From assembly GCA_034440635.1 (NCBI GenBank), contig JAOTON010001253.1, forward strand, positions 496,001 through 560,000: DNA of 64,000 nt, read 5' to 3'. Shown here one piece after another: positions 20,708 through 33,193 of the stretch; the first letter of the stretch is position 1; the number at the start of each line of letters is the position of its first letter. The position numbers and the translations under genes are program-made. The stretch comes from Lepas anatifera (lineage: Eukaryota; Arthropoda; Thecostraca; Lepadidae). The notes under the pieces were generated by a model. It made no database searches and was not told the DNA's origin. It saw only the letters and a list, made by a program, of their open reading frames with translations.

Positions 20708-22700
20708 CAGTAGCCTGGTCGGATTTAGGTTTATTTCTTCGAAAGTAACGGATCGTTGTTCATTAGATGCATTTTTGGTGCTGATTGCGATGCGCTCATC
20801 AGAAATACAATTTTCCAAAAACTTTTGGTGGCCCACTCGAGTTGAAGGTTTTGCATTTTGCCCAATTTTCCACTTTTTGGCTCACCATCAACCCATATTA
20901 CCAACGAGGTGGAAAAATTGCACTGGGTTGGTAGTTTGGTTCATTGGTGTTCCATTCGCTTTGTTTTTGTTGTTATAACTTGCACACATAATGGTTATTT
21001 TTTGCTTATCATATCCGCTTTTAGTTGAGCTTGCACTGGCTCTCCATAGATGGCGCTAGCGGCGTGACATGGTAAGTGAATACTGATTTCCTCGGGGACC
21101 GGGAATGTGAACAGCAACGTGAAAGGTGAGAAACAATTGCGAATTGGATTGTATAAACGCACTTAAAGAGATGTTTTCAAGCAGCACTGAAGCTGTTAAC
21201 GCTGTTTCTCAGGTATTTTAAGCATGCCATGTCCAAATATGCTGCTACTGCTGAAGTCCCGACCATAACCCTTTACCAATAGACGCAGGAACCGTGGGGG
21301 CTGTGGTGGTGGCTGTTGCACCCAACTTTCAGAGTGTGGCAGCAGCTCTAACCCTGCCCCCAGTTTGAGCCGAGTCTGGAACTTCTCTATTAACATTTAA
21401 GTGATATGCCTAATCACCCCCGGCCATACCAACGCGGAAGCCCCTTCCTCCAACTTACACCTTTCCTCCGACTAAAATAGTCTCTCTACCTATGCCTTCA
21501 CCGACTGAATGCTTCCGTATTTGCGCCAAAAGACTCTGCAGCGACCCTACTTTGACTGAAGTGCGAGGGTATCAGTTTTGAGGCTAGCGACCTCTAGCCG
21601 AGTCTCCTCTGACATATTTAGAGGTCGTTGTGGCCCAGAGAAGAATTATAGGTTTTACGTATACGGATAGAATTGACAATTTTTAACGTTGCGGTCCAGC
21701 AGAAAAAATCGACTGGTTTGGCATTGTGCGAACATTTTTTTACAAACATGGCGTTGGTCACCAGGTTTTAAGGACTGAAGGAAATGTGTTTTATGAAATC
21801 ACAAAATAAGCTTTCCAACGTTTCCGCACCTTGCACTAGCTGCATTGGATAATAATCTATAATCATATGATAATCGATTATCATCGCCATAATCTAAGTG
21901 TTTACGTTATCTTTTCCTTTCAGTTCTCTGATCGAAATTGAAAATGGAGGGACGGTTATATCTGCAAGAAATAAAGGAGTCTTGCCGTGAGTTTTGTATA
22001 TCATAGGGCGCCTTCTTATGACAATAATTGAACTCATGGAGGAGCGGAGCAAAGATGAGTGTCATATTCCTATGGAAGAATGGAAGAACAGGGTAACAGC
22101 AGGGGTTATGGATGTGTGTGCCAGCGTATCACTCCATACACGTGTAAATCAGGCCATACTGAAGGAACTAAGAGGGCTTTGGAAAGAAAGAGTACAAAAA
22201 GAAGTATGCAAACAAGTTTGGCAAGTGAGCTACTATACCAACTGCTGCGATGGATTCGCTGTTTGATACCAGCAGCCGAGAACTTGGCCTGGACTAGCAG
22301 AAGACAGTGTTTCTTGCCGACCAGCCAAGTGCCAGACGCCTTCAGACAGACAGCCTCGGTCAGGAAACCACAGCGCGATGGCAGAGGAGAGCTCAGCGAG
22401 CGGGTCGAGCAGTCATGAGAGGAGCAGCCGTCACCTCCCCGAGTCAACAGGCGACGGCCGAGACAGCAAACACGCCTGTGGAAACTGGTGTTTCATTAAT
22501 GCTATCATCTGCTAAGCTATAATGACTCGGTAATCCCGATCAAAGGGATATTATCTGTGTATGAGCAATGCTATTTTTCAAAACCAGTCTGCTCAACAAT
22601 TCTAACAAAACACCCACAAGCTATATGTATATATATATTTTTCAAAACACTGTCCAAGTCGGTCACAGTCAATAGCTCATAAACCATAAGACATGTTACG
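20708..22700 (+). repeat. Left arm of ~4-kb inverted repeat
   Basis: From CAGTAGCCTGGTCGG at 20708 the sequence is matched, in reverse complement, by the segment ending at 24752. Landmarks pair throughout: GATGCATTTTTGGTGCTGAT, ATAGATGGCGCTAGCGGCG near the outer third, GAGGAGCGGAGCAAAGATGA at 22040, and GAGTCAACAGGCGACGGCCG at 22441. The arm contains short ORFs that are also present, with differences, in the other arm (for example ERKS/ERMR-containing peptides at 22059-22418), none of known family. Confidence 0.93.
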
Positions 22701-22759
22701 CATTGCTTGTCGTTCTCCTATCCTTCCTTACGGTTCCATAACTCATAAAACATAAAAAT
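22701..22759. other. Centre of the inverted repeat
   Basis: The axis lies near 22730. Even here the two sides are partly related: TCGTTCTCCTATCCTTCC on the left and GTCGTTCTTCTACGG on the right are duplicated in direct orientation, suggesting a rearranged centre. Confidence 0.6.
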
Positions 22760-24752
22760 GGTTGACATTACTTGTCGTTCTTCTACGGTCTATCCTTCCT
22801 TATGGTTTGTGAGTTATGGATTGAACGACTTGGACAATGTTTAAAAAATATATACATATATAGCTTGTGGGTGTTCTGATCGGATTTATGAGCAGACTGG
22901 TTTCTGAAATAACATTGTTCATACACAGATAATATCCTTTGATCAGGATTACCAAGTCATTATAGCTTAGCAGATGATAGCGCTACCTGAAACACCAGTT
23001 TCCACAGGCGTGTTTCTGTCTCGGCCGTCGCCTGTTGACTCGGGGAGGTGACGGCTGCTCCTCTTATGACTGCTCGACCCGCTCGCTGAGCTCCTCTGCC
23101 ATCGCTCTGTGGTTTCCTGATCGAGGCTGCCTGTCTGAATACGTCTGGCACTTGGCTGGTCGGCCAGATACACTGTCTTCTACGGTTCAGGCTCACGTTC
23201 TCGGCTGCTGATATCAATCAGCGAATCCATTGCAGCAGTTGATGTAGCAGCTCGCTTGCCAAACCTGTTTACATGCTTCTTTTTGTCTCTCATCCTTTCT
23301 AAAGCACTCTTAGTTCCTTCAGCACGGCCTGTTTTGCACGTGTAGGCAGTGATACACTTGCACATACATCCATAATCTCAGCCGTTACCCTGTTATTGAT
23401 ACTTTCATAAGAATATGGCACTCATCTTTGCTCCGCTCCTCCACGAGTCCAATTCTTGTCATAACAAGGTGCCCTATGACATGCCAAACTCACGGTCAGG
23501 CTCTTTTGTTTTTTGCAAATATTACCGTCCGTCCATGTTGAATTTTGTTCAGAGGAAACATAAAACTGCAAAGAGAACATAACGTAAAACTTGGATTATG
23601 CCGGTATGTGAATTATTCAATGCAACTAGTGCAGGATGTCTAGTCGTTGGAAGTCGTTGGAAATTTTAGGATTTCATACAACATATTTTCTTCGGTCCTT
23701 AAAACCTGGTGACCAATGTCACGTTTGTATTAAAATGTTTGCATAATGCCAAACCGGTCGATTTTTTCTGCTGTACCACAACGTTGAAAATTATCAATCC
23801 TATCCGTCTACGTAAAACAAATAATTCTTCTCTGGGCCACAACGACCTCTAAATATGTCAGAAGAGACTGGGCTAGAGGTCACTAGCCTCAAAACTGATA
23901 CCCTGCACTTCAGTCAAAGTAGGGTCGCTGCAGAGTCTTTTTGGCGCAAATACGGAAGCATTCAGTCGGTGAAGGCATAGGTGGAGAGACTATTTTAGTC
24001 GGAGTGTAGGCTGGAGGAAGGGGCTTCCGCGTTGGTATGGCCGGGGGTGATTAGGCATATCACTTAAATGTTAATGAGAAGTTCCAGAACCGGCTCAAAC
24101 TGGGGGCGGGGTTAGAGCTGCTGCCACACTCTGAAAGTTGGGTGCAACAGCCACCACCACAGCCCCACGGTTCCTGCGTCTATTGGTAAAGGGTCATGGT
24201 CGGGACTTCAGCAGCAGCAGCATATTTGGACATGGCATGCTCAAAATACCTGAGAAACAGTGTTAACAGCTTCAGTGCTGCTTGAAAACAGCTCTTTAAG
24301 TGCGTTTATACAATCCAATTCGCAATTGTTTCTCACCTTTCACGTTGCTGTTCACATTCCCGGTCCCCGAGGAAATCAGTATTCACTTACCAAGACACGC
24401 CGCTAGCGCCATCTATGGAGAGCCAGTGCAAGCTCAACTAAAAGCGGATATGATAAGCAAAAACAACCGTTATGTGTGCAAGTTATAACAACAAAAACAA
24501 AGCGAATGGAACACCAATGAACCAAACTACCAACCCAGTGCAATTTTCTCCACCTCGTTGGTAATATGGGTTGATGGTGAGCCAAAAAGTGGAAAATTGG
24601 GCAAAATGCAAAACCTTCAACTCGAGTGGGCCACCAAAGTTTTTCGAAAATTGCATTTCTGATGAGCGCATCGTAATCAGCACCAAAAATGCATCTAATG
24701 AACAACGATCCGTTACTTTCTGAAGAAAAACCTAAATCCGACCAGGCTACTG
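22760..24752 (-). repeat. Right arm of ~4-kb inverted repeat
   Basis: Reverse complement of 20708-22700 with scattered substitutions and small indels. It ends at ACCAGGCTACTG (24741-24752), beyond which the two flanks no longer match. Confidence 0.93.
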
Positions 24753-24778
24753 AGCAGAGTGGCTGGCACAAGCAGAAC

Positions 24779-25047
24779 CATAGGCGGATCCAGGGGGGCA
24801 AGAGGGGCACGTGCCTCCCCGATCGACCCTCGGCGCCCCCCTGAAAGGTCGATGGCGCCCCCTGAAATGTCGCTTCCCACCCCCTCCCCAGGATGCGAAA
24901 GTCGGCGCCCACCGATAGGATTTGGCGCCCACCTGATAGCTTTTGCCGGTCATAAGTGGCGCCCCCTGGTCCGGATGGCGCCCCCGGTCCGGATGGCGCC
25001 CCCCGGGAAGGTGCCCCCCCTGATCGGCAATCCTGGATCCGCCTATG
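24779..25047. mobile_element. hAT MITE, family CATAGGCGGATCC, copy 1
   Basis: Inverted ends CATAGGCGGATCCAGG / CCTGGATCCGCCTATG, flanked by perfect AGCAGAAC at 24771-24778 and 25048-25055. The interior is rich in GGCGCC and G runs. The element is 269 bp and has no coding capacity. A second copy lies at 46373-46633 in the opposite orientation. Confidence 0.95.
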
Positions 25048-25055
25048 AGCAGAAC

Positions 25056-25563
25056 TAATTAAAACAAAAGTGTCTCGGCCAATGACTCGTTTAGGTGACG
25101 GAATTAGTAAACTTAAAACGCAGTCAAAACACATGCTGCATCAGGATCGCTTCAAACTGGATGGCTTAGAAGAAGAAGAAAAACAAACGGCGAAATGAAA
25201 ACATTCTGATTTTCTAAGCGGTCACAAAATTGGGCTTGCCGGCAGTGCTGTTTGGTCCCCTGTACCTGTTCCGCGTTGCACTGTGAAGCTGGCCAACACC
25301 ATGGGGACTGAGATCACGTACACGTACACGGAGCGGGAGGTGGCTGAAGATCGCGTGCTGGGGACCCACCAGCTAATTAACAGATGGACCTCCAGCCGTG
25401 TGCACCGGCGCAAAAACGGCATGAACACGTGATAGGCCCAACAGACTGATTTGAGTGCACTGTGCAAACATACAGCAAGGGGGTGTTCTGCATGACTCAA
25501 AGGATGCCACACCGCAAAATTCAATCATGGGTAATGAACAGAGATGGCTTGGGGTAAGGCTAT
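25056..25563. other. No recognisable feature
   Basis: Overlapping ORFs on the minus strand extend into G-rich element sequence; none is recognisable. Confidence 0.3.
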
Positions 25564-26319
25564 CAGGGGCGCAGCCAGAGCTTTCGTATGGGGGGGCACA
25601 CCAACTTTGAAGGGCACCCCGGGAAAAAGGGCACTTTTTAACGTATCCTAAAAACTTACTATATCTTTGTTTATACCATTTTTGGGCATCTTTGGTCCAA
25701 TAAAAATGCAAAGAAATCATTGACGGAGAAGGAAAACTCGATAAGAACCGAAAAAAGGAACAAAATATCACCAAAATGCCATGGAAGTAGCCAGAACACT
25801 AATTTTTTGGATATATTTAAGGACAGCCAACTCATGCAAGTACTTAACATCAGAGAAATCAGCGGAGCATGTGATATCTGTTACAATGTGCAGGTTAAAG
25901 CATATTGGAGTCGAATTTTTTTTTGTTATGCCCACTGGTTTGGTCGTGACGAGTGAGCACTGGCTGAATGCGGATTAAGTTCCTTGCCTCCCACAATCGC
26001 CGTGGGACGAGGAGTAGCATAGTGTCTTTGGAAGAACACATTTTTGCTGCCGGAAAAATTTGGGAGATACCTTTTGAACGCGTTTATTAAGTTCCATATT
26101 CGCAAGGCTCGGTCCCAGTCAAAAGGTGAACAGGCCGGTGGTTTGGATGGTGATGGTGTGACAGGGCTGAAAATTGTGAAAACCATTTCTTCATCTAAAT
26201 TAATTAGTAGAAATCTTGGTTTAGGGGACTGTGCTCTAAGCTCAGGGGCACATGCCTTTTTATCATCCCTTCCCAGAATCCACCAGTATAATAAGCAAGT
26301 TGTTAAGATGTTCCCTGGC

Positions 26320-26900
26320 CTCTCCCTCGAATCCGGAAATGTAAAAAACACTGAAGATTATATATTCGGGCACAGCCCTTCATCAGAATCGTGGAGTAAA
26401 TATCAATAATTCTCAGTCCTAGTATAGCCAGACCTCGAATTGAGCTTCACACCAAAATGCCTTTTAGAATGATTCGTTAAAAATAAGATTGGATGTCGTG
26501 ACAACAACCATATTGGTACCTCTAACCTAAAAGTAATGCCGACAATACGACAAACCTAGAGCAGTATTTGTGACAGTCTTTTCTATTGTTTCAGCAAAAC
26601 ACTAGCTTTTGATTAACAGTGAAAAACTCGCTGAAGTACCTTAATCTATCCTAGACCCGCATAATAGGCCAGGACGTACCTTGTACGTTAAGGCTGGGAT
26701 GACGATCCTGAATGATTATGGATTCGGCTATCTTTCTATCTGGATGATCACGTGCCCGATGAACTACTTTTAGCTCAAGTGGTTCTGATATAGCCTGAGT
26801 GACCTGTGCTGCATGTTTCTCGAGGAAATGATCTCCTAGAGGTCTGTTCCTAGTTTTATTTTTCGCGTCCCGCAAATGTTCGTTAAATCGCAATCGGACG
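26320..26900 (-). pseudogene. Penelope-like element, GIY-YIG 3' fragment
   Basis: The minus strand at 26893-26651 encodes RFNEHLRDAKNKTRNRPLGD, HFLEKHAAQVTQ and, near its end, a Pro-Ser-Leu-Asn box (HPSLNVQ). This order, R-x-x-EH-x ... HF-x-x-H ... R-x-x-x-E-x-x-x-I ... P-x-LN, is that of the C-terminal half of the GIY-YIG endonuclease of Penelope-like retroelements. About 300 bases downstream, on the same strand, is the motif CTGATGAAGGGCTGTGCCCG, resembling the conserved stretch near the 3' end of such elements. The reverse transcriptase part is missing. Confidence 0.75.
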
Positions 26901-27059
26901 GTTTAAACTTATCAAAGTATAATAAGCAATTTATATAACCAGGGGTGCCTAGGTATCACAAGCCGTTTTAGAGATTCCTCATTCCTCGTTAGCTCCGTTT
27001 TACAAGGGGAGTTTCCATTGTGTTCTTATTCCCCATCTATTCAAGACCAGCTCTGGGGC

Positions 27060-28910
27060 CCCCAAGTGTGGATCAGAGGCCTCCAGAGCAACTTCCCCCA
27101 TCCCCCCAGTTGTGCCTCCAGGGAATAGAATAGCTCAGTGACCCCGCCCCAAGATTATGGGAGTTGGCCTTGTGTTCTTATTATTTATCTATTCAAGATT
27201 ACCTCAGGGGCCCCTGATGTATATCAGGGCCACAGAGCAACTCATGCTTCACCCAGGGACTAGACTAGCTCATTGGTCCCAGAGATGAGGTCATCAGACT
27301 AGCTCAATGGGCCACAGATAGGCTCATAGGGCCTTAAACCAGTTCAAGAAGCCCCAGAACAGTTTAAGGCGCCAGATCCCTTCAGGAGGCCTCAAGCCAA
27401 CTTAAGGGGCTCTCACAAGCTCAGCGCCCAGACCAGCTCAGGGTACCACTCAGAACCTAGATCCGCTCTTGGGCCCCAGATCAGCTCTTGGGGCCACCAG
27501 ATCAGTTCAGGGGCCTCAAGTCAGGTCAGGGGGCAGGAGCAAGTCAGGGCCACTAATTCAGCTCAGGGATCCCTCACCAGCTCGGGGCCCAAGCAGTTCA
27601 AAAGCCCCAGAGCTGCTCAGGGGACACCAGATCGGCCCATAGGGCACCAGATCAGCCTAGGGGACAAACAATCAGATCAGTGGTCCCCGACCAGCTCGGG
27701 GCCCAGATCAGCTCGGGAATACCAGATCAAGTCAGGAGGCACTTGATCAGCTCAGGAGCCCCATATCATCTCAGGGGCCCTCACCAACCCCTGTGGGCCC
27801 AGCTCAGCTCAGGGCCTGGGAGCTGCTCAGGAAATCACGTAGTTAACCCAGGAGGCCCGGGTCAGCTTAAAAGGCAGCATATTAGCCAAAGGGCACCAGA
27901 CTAGCTCAGAGGGAATAAGATGGGCTCAGGAGACACACTGATGACTCAGCAGGCACCAGATCGACTCAGGAGGCATCAGTTAAGTTCAGGAGGCAGTATA
28001 TCTGCTCAGGGTGCACCAGATCGATCAGCACAGGGGGCATGTTCAAGTCTGGGGCACTAAATCAGCTCAGGGATCCCTCACCAGCTCCGGGTCCAATCAG
28101 TTCAAAAGCCCCAGAGCTGCTCAGGGGACACCAGATGCCCATAGGGCACCAGATCAGCTCCGGGGACAATCAGATCAGTGGTCCCCGACCAGCTCGGGAA
28201 TACCAGATCAAGTCAGGAGGCACTTGATCAGCTCAGGAGCCCCATACCATCTCAGGGGTCCTCATCACCCTCTGTGGGCCTAGCTCAGCTCAGGGCTTTA
28301 GATCTACTCATGAAATCACGTAAAGAGGCCCAGATCAGCTTAAAGGGCACCAGATTACTCAGGTGGGCATCATATGGGCTCAGGAGGCACCAGATCGACT
28401 AAGGGGCATTAGTGCAGCTCAGGTGGCACCAGATCGATCCGCTCGGGGTCCAGATCAGCTCCCAGCCCCCCCAGACTATGGCAGGAGCCTAAATCAGCTC
28501 AGGGAGCAACATAACAGCTCAGGGGACACAAAGTGGGCTCAGGGCCCACTAAACCAGCTCAGGGGGGGACCAGACCATCTAAGAAGACATTAATAATCAC
28601 TTGAGGGGCCCCTAATCAGTTGAAGAGGCACCATATTGACTTAGGATACAGAATCATCTTGGGGAGGCAGCTCGGGGGCCTGAATCAGTTCAAGGGGCAC
28701 TAAATCAACTATCAGGGCACCAAACAAGCTCAGAAGCATTAGTTTAACTCAGAGAGCATTATATAGGTTCAGGAGGCACAATTATTTGCTCAGTGGGGCA
28801 CTTGATTGACTCAGGGGCACCAGATCAGCTTAGAGGGCAAGTAATCAGCTCAAGGGGCCAAGACCAGCTGAGAGGCCACGAGATGAGCTCAAGGAGCACC
28901 AGATTGGCTT
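27060..28910. repeat. Degenerate CAGATCAGCTCAGG minisatellite
   Basis: Nearly 1.9 kb consists of variants of '(G)GGCACCAGATCAGCTCAGG', with unit length close to 25-32 bases. A higher-order copy is visible: 27541-27760 resembles 28048-28240 (shared GGGATCCCTCACCAGCTC, then CAGAGCTGCTCAGGGGACAC). Frames such as 27680-27904 and 28011-28283 are open only because of the repeat. Confidence 0.92.
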
Positions 28911-29722
28911 CACCCATACGATTATTGGCGACGATGAGGCATTAGGTGGACACATACTAGGTGCCCATACTCTTCCCGGGTGCTTGGAAAGGCGACAGAA
29001 TGCCCTAGCTGACCGAGAAAGGTATTAAGTTGTCCAACAATAGTTTCAATCGCTACATGCGGTCCAGTTACATCTAGGTTCAACGGCTAGGGCTCTAAAT
29101 TTCGAGCGGTACGGCCCAAATTGGGTAAACCACCTGGCAATCAAAAGGGCACCCCGGCAGTGATGGGGGCACGTGCCCCCTGTGCCTTCCTGGCTGCACC
29201 CCTGGACAGTAGATCAACTCCGGGAGGCATTAAATAAGCTCAGGGGGCCCAGATCAGCTCAAGGGGCACTAAAACAGCTAAAAGGACACCAGACAAGCTC
29301 GGAGGCATCAAACTAACTCGAAGAGTTTTATATAAGTTCAGAAGGCACACTTATTTTCTCAGGGGGGCACCAGATCAGCTCAGATGGCACATGATCAGCT
29401 CCAGGGGGCACCAGATGAGCTCCGCCCGTACGATTATTGGCGACGATCAGGCATTATCTGGAAACGGATTACGTACTTATACTATTCCCGGGTGCTTGGA
29501 AAGGCGACAGAATTCCCCAACTGACCAAAAAGGCACTTAATTGTCAAACAATAGTTTAAATCGCTAAATACAGTCTAGTTCCATCTAGGCTCAGCGGCGT
29601 GGGGCACTAAATTTCGAGTGGCACCGCCCAAAGAGGGTACACCACCTGGCAAACAAAAGGGCACCCCGGTACCGATGGGGGGGCACGTGCCCCCTGTGCC
29701 CCCCCTCCTGGCTGTGCCCCTG
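28905..29722. repeat. ~515-bp direct duplication
   Basis: ATTATTGGCGACGAT at 28921 recurs at 29433, and each copy runs on through CCCGGGTGCTTGGAAAGGCG to a CTGGCTG..CCCCTG end (29204 and 29722). Minisatellite units (29205-29416) separate the copies, so the duplicated unit comprised element end plus repeat. Confidence 0.85.
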
Positions 29723-31110
29723 CCTAAACGTTCATTTTCCTAGACCTCTTGGGTTTTGCACTGTCAATGTCACTGATGCCAAGTAGGCTTGCACATAGAC
29801 GACACACAGGCATACTGTATCTAAAAATTCTGATCTGATACGGCATTTCTGGTGCCAGATTCGTGTTCAGCGCCACAAATCACTCTAGAAACGGACTATT
29901 TTTTATTGTATCCATGATTTAAGTTAAATTTTGTTGACCAGTGTAATCAATCAACAGTTAAAATCGCGTTATAAAAGTGTCACATTCCTCTTATCTCCTC
30001 TCTGGAAGTGGTCAATTTGTTTACTCTAATATAAGTACGTGTAACGTGTCGACGCAGTCTTTGCCTGTGGAGATGATTAGGTTACCCATTCCAACATTTT
30101 GACGTGCTCTCAAAAAATTACATAAGCACAACCAGGGATTAAGGCATGCGCTCAGTGAGTGGTGCAGTGTGTGTGTTTTGGTGTATGGCTGTATTTAACT
30201 CGACTTGCGTTGTTTTAACAACGTTCGTGCTCCTCCCTTAGTCATGTAATCGATGTGGAGTCGTAATAGCCACAACTGCCACATGTGGAGACTCTGAATA
30301 ATGTCTTTGTATTTTCCCCTAATCCGCGCCAATTATGTAAAAGAATAGCATAGGCCTAATGCCTTTCCTATCCAACGCCAAGACTATAGAATGGATCTAG
30401 CTGTAAATGATCTATGCCCAACGGAAGATGGTTGAGCTTCCTGCAGGCAGTTTCCGCCGAGCGTTGTTGGGTTCAAAGTTCGTATTGGGGTCAGCTATCG
30501 CTCTTGTGACGTCATCACCCCTCTTGGCGGCGTGCTGTTGACCGATCGCGATTGTGCCCGCGCTCAGCTGCCGCGTGTCAATACGGCGACCCGGTGCGCA
30601 GCTGCGCGCCGGAAGATATGCGGTTATGACCCCTCCAGCCGAGAGCACAGCTGCTCATCCCCACGGTATTGTGCGCCATGGAGATGCCACTGCTCGGTTT
30701 TGAAAACCCCAGCTGACAGGCTACAGCAGTAAATGGAACTAAAATGAGTTGTTGAAATTATTTGTGCAGCTTCACAGAAGTGCGCAAGGACAAAGCAGTT
30801 CTTGAGGAGCCTCGCTGATTTGTGTTCGTGCTCACATCCGTAAATAAGAAACCGTGGATATCAGTACGGTGATAGGCTACTTTTGTTTTCGTGCTCTCAT
30901 CTCAAGTGCCTGTTGGAAATAGTTTTCCTTAGAAAGTAGGCTTTATCTATTCAATCAGGATCGGATGCAGACCGGCGGCTTGAGGGGGAGGGCAACGGGG
31001 AGAAATTGTAATAAATATCGTGAAGAAAAAATTTGTAAAAAAATCGACAAAAATCTGGGGGATTCGAGGAAAATTCCCCGGCTACCCCGTCCTGGATCTT
31101 CCAGTGTATT
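29723..31110. other. Mostly no feature; MITE-like G-rich stretch at its end
   Basis: A family A relic (CAGTTAAAATCGCGTTATAAAAGTG) lies near 29955. At about 30957-31105 a G-rich stretch starts CAGGATCGGATGCAGACC, like the sequence at 451, and ends CTGGATCTTCCAGTG; a hAT MITE is possible but no target duplication is clear. The GC-rich ORFs at 30412-30732 are not recognisable. Confidence 0.35.
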
Positions 31111-33085
31111 CAATACCAATATCAGTCTATAAATAATATGTTTGCAGCACTGTCTTCTGCAACAATTGTACTAGCGTGTTGTAGTGCCTGAGGGGAGAGT
31201 ATTCCTGAATCTCTCTCCCTCGGTTTTCGCTAATGGTTCTGAGCAACTTTGAATGAGTAACGCGTCGATTTTCGGATCTTCCAATACGAGGCTCAGTCAG
31301 GCCAATGGATCATGACGTCGCTTCTAGTCCCATGTGAAGAAGTTTTGAAAAGCTGATAGATTTCGCAGTGCTGAGCCGAGGAGCATCATTATAAGTTTAT
31401 GAGAACAGGCATTCCACGACATTCACACGCGTTGGTGGATTTTACATCCTCAAGTCTCTAATTTTTTCCAAACATTGTTTATGGGAGTATCGGTAGCTCA
31501 GAACCCGCCACTGAACAAATTTTTATAGATTAAAAAAATTTAAGTAGCATTAAAAATATGTTCCTCAACTTCGATTTGAAAACTAAGGGTAGCACATAAA
31601 AAGCGGGGCACAAAGTGTAAGCATCTGACAGAGGTGAGTAAGAATCATTTTTAGGCACCATCTACTTCCTATCGTTACGGTGAATCGAATGATGCATTAT
31701 ATGATTACAACATAAAAATCACCAGGCCTTAGGTCAGTTCAAGGTCACCATGTGTGTGTGTGTGTATTGGGGTTTTAGGGCGCTTTCAGTGATTTGGCCA
31801 TATAGCGCCTTTCATTACAAGAACTTCTCAGGTGTTAATACTATATGTGGTCAAGGTCACCATCTAACCTAGCATAGCCAATAAGCATATCAATCGATTT
31901 GCAATAACAATCCATATGTAATGGTATCAAAATTAAAGCTTTATCATAATTTTCTGCAAAGTTATTGACTCAAATCTGAAAACCTGCTTAGGTAGCCCCA
32001 GATGACCTCTCAGAGGTCACAGGTCCAAACGGGGAGCATGACCTACAAGTGGGCGTAAGATACTATGATTTGGAGAATGCGAAGGTATTTCAAGCGGTAT
32101 CTAAGGAATTAGAGCAATGCTTTGGTCAATTTCAGTTTTCCCCATGCATTTCCAATGGAAAGGTCATAATCTGTACGGAGGTCGTAATCCGCATGATAAG
32201 GTAATGAACCTGTCCCTAGGTAATGGATATGAAAAATCCCGGAATGCATTATGCAGTACTCGAGGGGCCCGTTACACTGGTGGCGGTGAGGAGGGGGGGC
32301 ACCAGGACACGGTGCCCCCTTAAATCACATATTCCAATACTAACCCTATGGCGTTGACTGGAAAGAAATGGGTTGAAAAGCTCATGGTGCCTTCCCCCTT
32401 AAATTCCAACGTTCCACCGTCTCTGGCCCACAATGTGGTATAAGCTTCAATTCGGTAGATTCACCCTTTTTACTTGCGCCATCTTAAATATTTTTGCAGT
32501 TGATGTCACTTGATCTGCACTGTTGACCTGACCTGAAATGACCCAACCTTAAAATTCTGGGGAGAGTTGCGGAATTGATCAAGGTAAAGTGTGCCAAGTA
32601 TGGCGGCGCTTCGAGCCACCGTTTTTTGTACCACCGGAAAAACCCGAGGGGGGTGTTCCAACACCCCACCGGGGCGACGGTTAAGTCAATGACTGTCCGG
32701 TGTAGAATATAATATTAGAGACGCTAACATTAAACTGTTTCCAATTAAGACGACATTGAAACGGGTAAAGCAATGACCGTTTTTAGGGAAAAACATTAGT
32801 TTGGCCGTCAAAGAAGAGAGGCAAAGAACAGGCTGAAATGGGATTGCTGGGATGTGAGATCTCAGATCTTATACTTCCAAAGATGTTTCAATCCGTTCTC
32901 GTTCAAGTAGGTATAACTGCTGAATAATATCACCGTGAGCAGTCTTTTTTGCTGTTGCTAGAATAACGTTTCTTAAAAAAATACATTTCAATAATAATAA
33001 CTTTTTGTGTTAACTTTTCCTCATTGTGAAAATGTTTCCCTTTTATTTTAAATTCCAGGAAACGATGTCATTGACGAGATTTCGA

Positions 33086-33090
<5 letters not shown>
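31111..33090. other. Non-coding, TGACCT/AGGTCA-rich repeat sequence
   Basis: 31715-32700 is related to the interior of the TTAA element at 43451-44296 (shared blocks such as CCCATGCATTTCCAATGGA, GACCTGACCTGA(A/G)ATGAC and the AACCCGAGGG end region). No boundary is clear. A short G-rich MITE-like insert lies near 32265-32325. Confidence 0.5.

Positions 33091-33091
<1 letters not shown>

Positions 33092-33118
<27 letters not shown>
33092..33118. repeat. (TA)n microsatellite
   Basis: About 13 TA dinucleotides. Confidence 0.95.
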
Positions 33119-33193
33119 CTAGTAGATATTAAACCCTAATTCATATTTCGCTTATCCAAAGCAATGCAACATACAACAAAACAAACAAAACAA

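Larger units (their letters stand above)
25564..29722. mobile_element. Possible composite element with CAGGGGC ends
   Basis: The left end CAGGGGCGCAGCCAG (25564) is mirrored by CTGGCTGTGCCCCTG ending at 29722 and by a second end CTGGCTGCACCCCTG at 29204. Subterminal 'GGGCACCCCGG' motifs occur next to both ends. No 8-bp target duplication is evident, so the outer boundary is uncertain. The interior includes a Penelope fragment and a long minisatellite. Confidence 0.45.

Noticed and set aside
20708..24752. LTR retrotransposon or retrovirus
   Set aside because: The two arms are inverted, not direct, and no gag, protease or polymerase motifs occur.
24403..25134. 243-codon minus-strand ORF
   Set aside because: It crosses the end of the palindrome arm and the whole MITE at 24779-25047, whose boundaries are defined by a perfect target duplication.
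27680..28593. Gln/Leu/Arg-rich ORFs in the minisatellite
   Set aside because: The frame is open only because of the repeat unit; equivalent peptides occur in other frames.
27060..28910. CRISPR-like array
   Set aside because: Units are degenerate and contiguous without unique spacers, and the context is eukaryotic.
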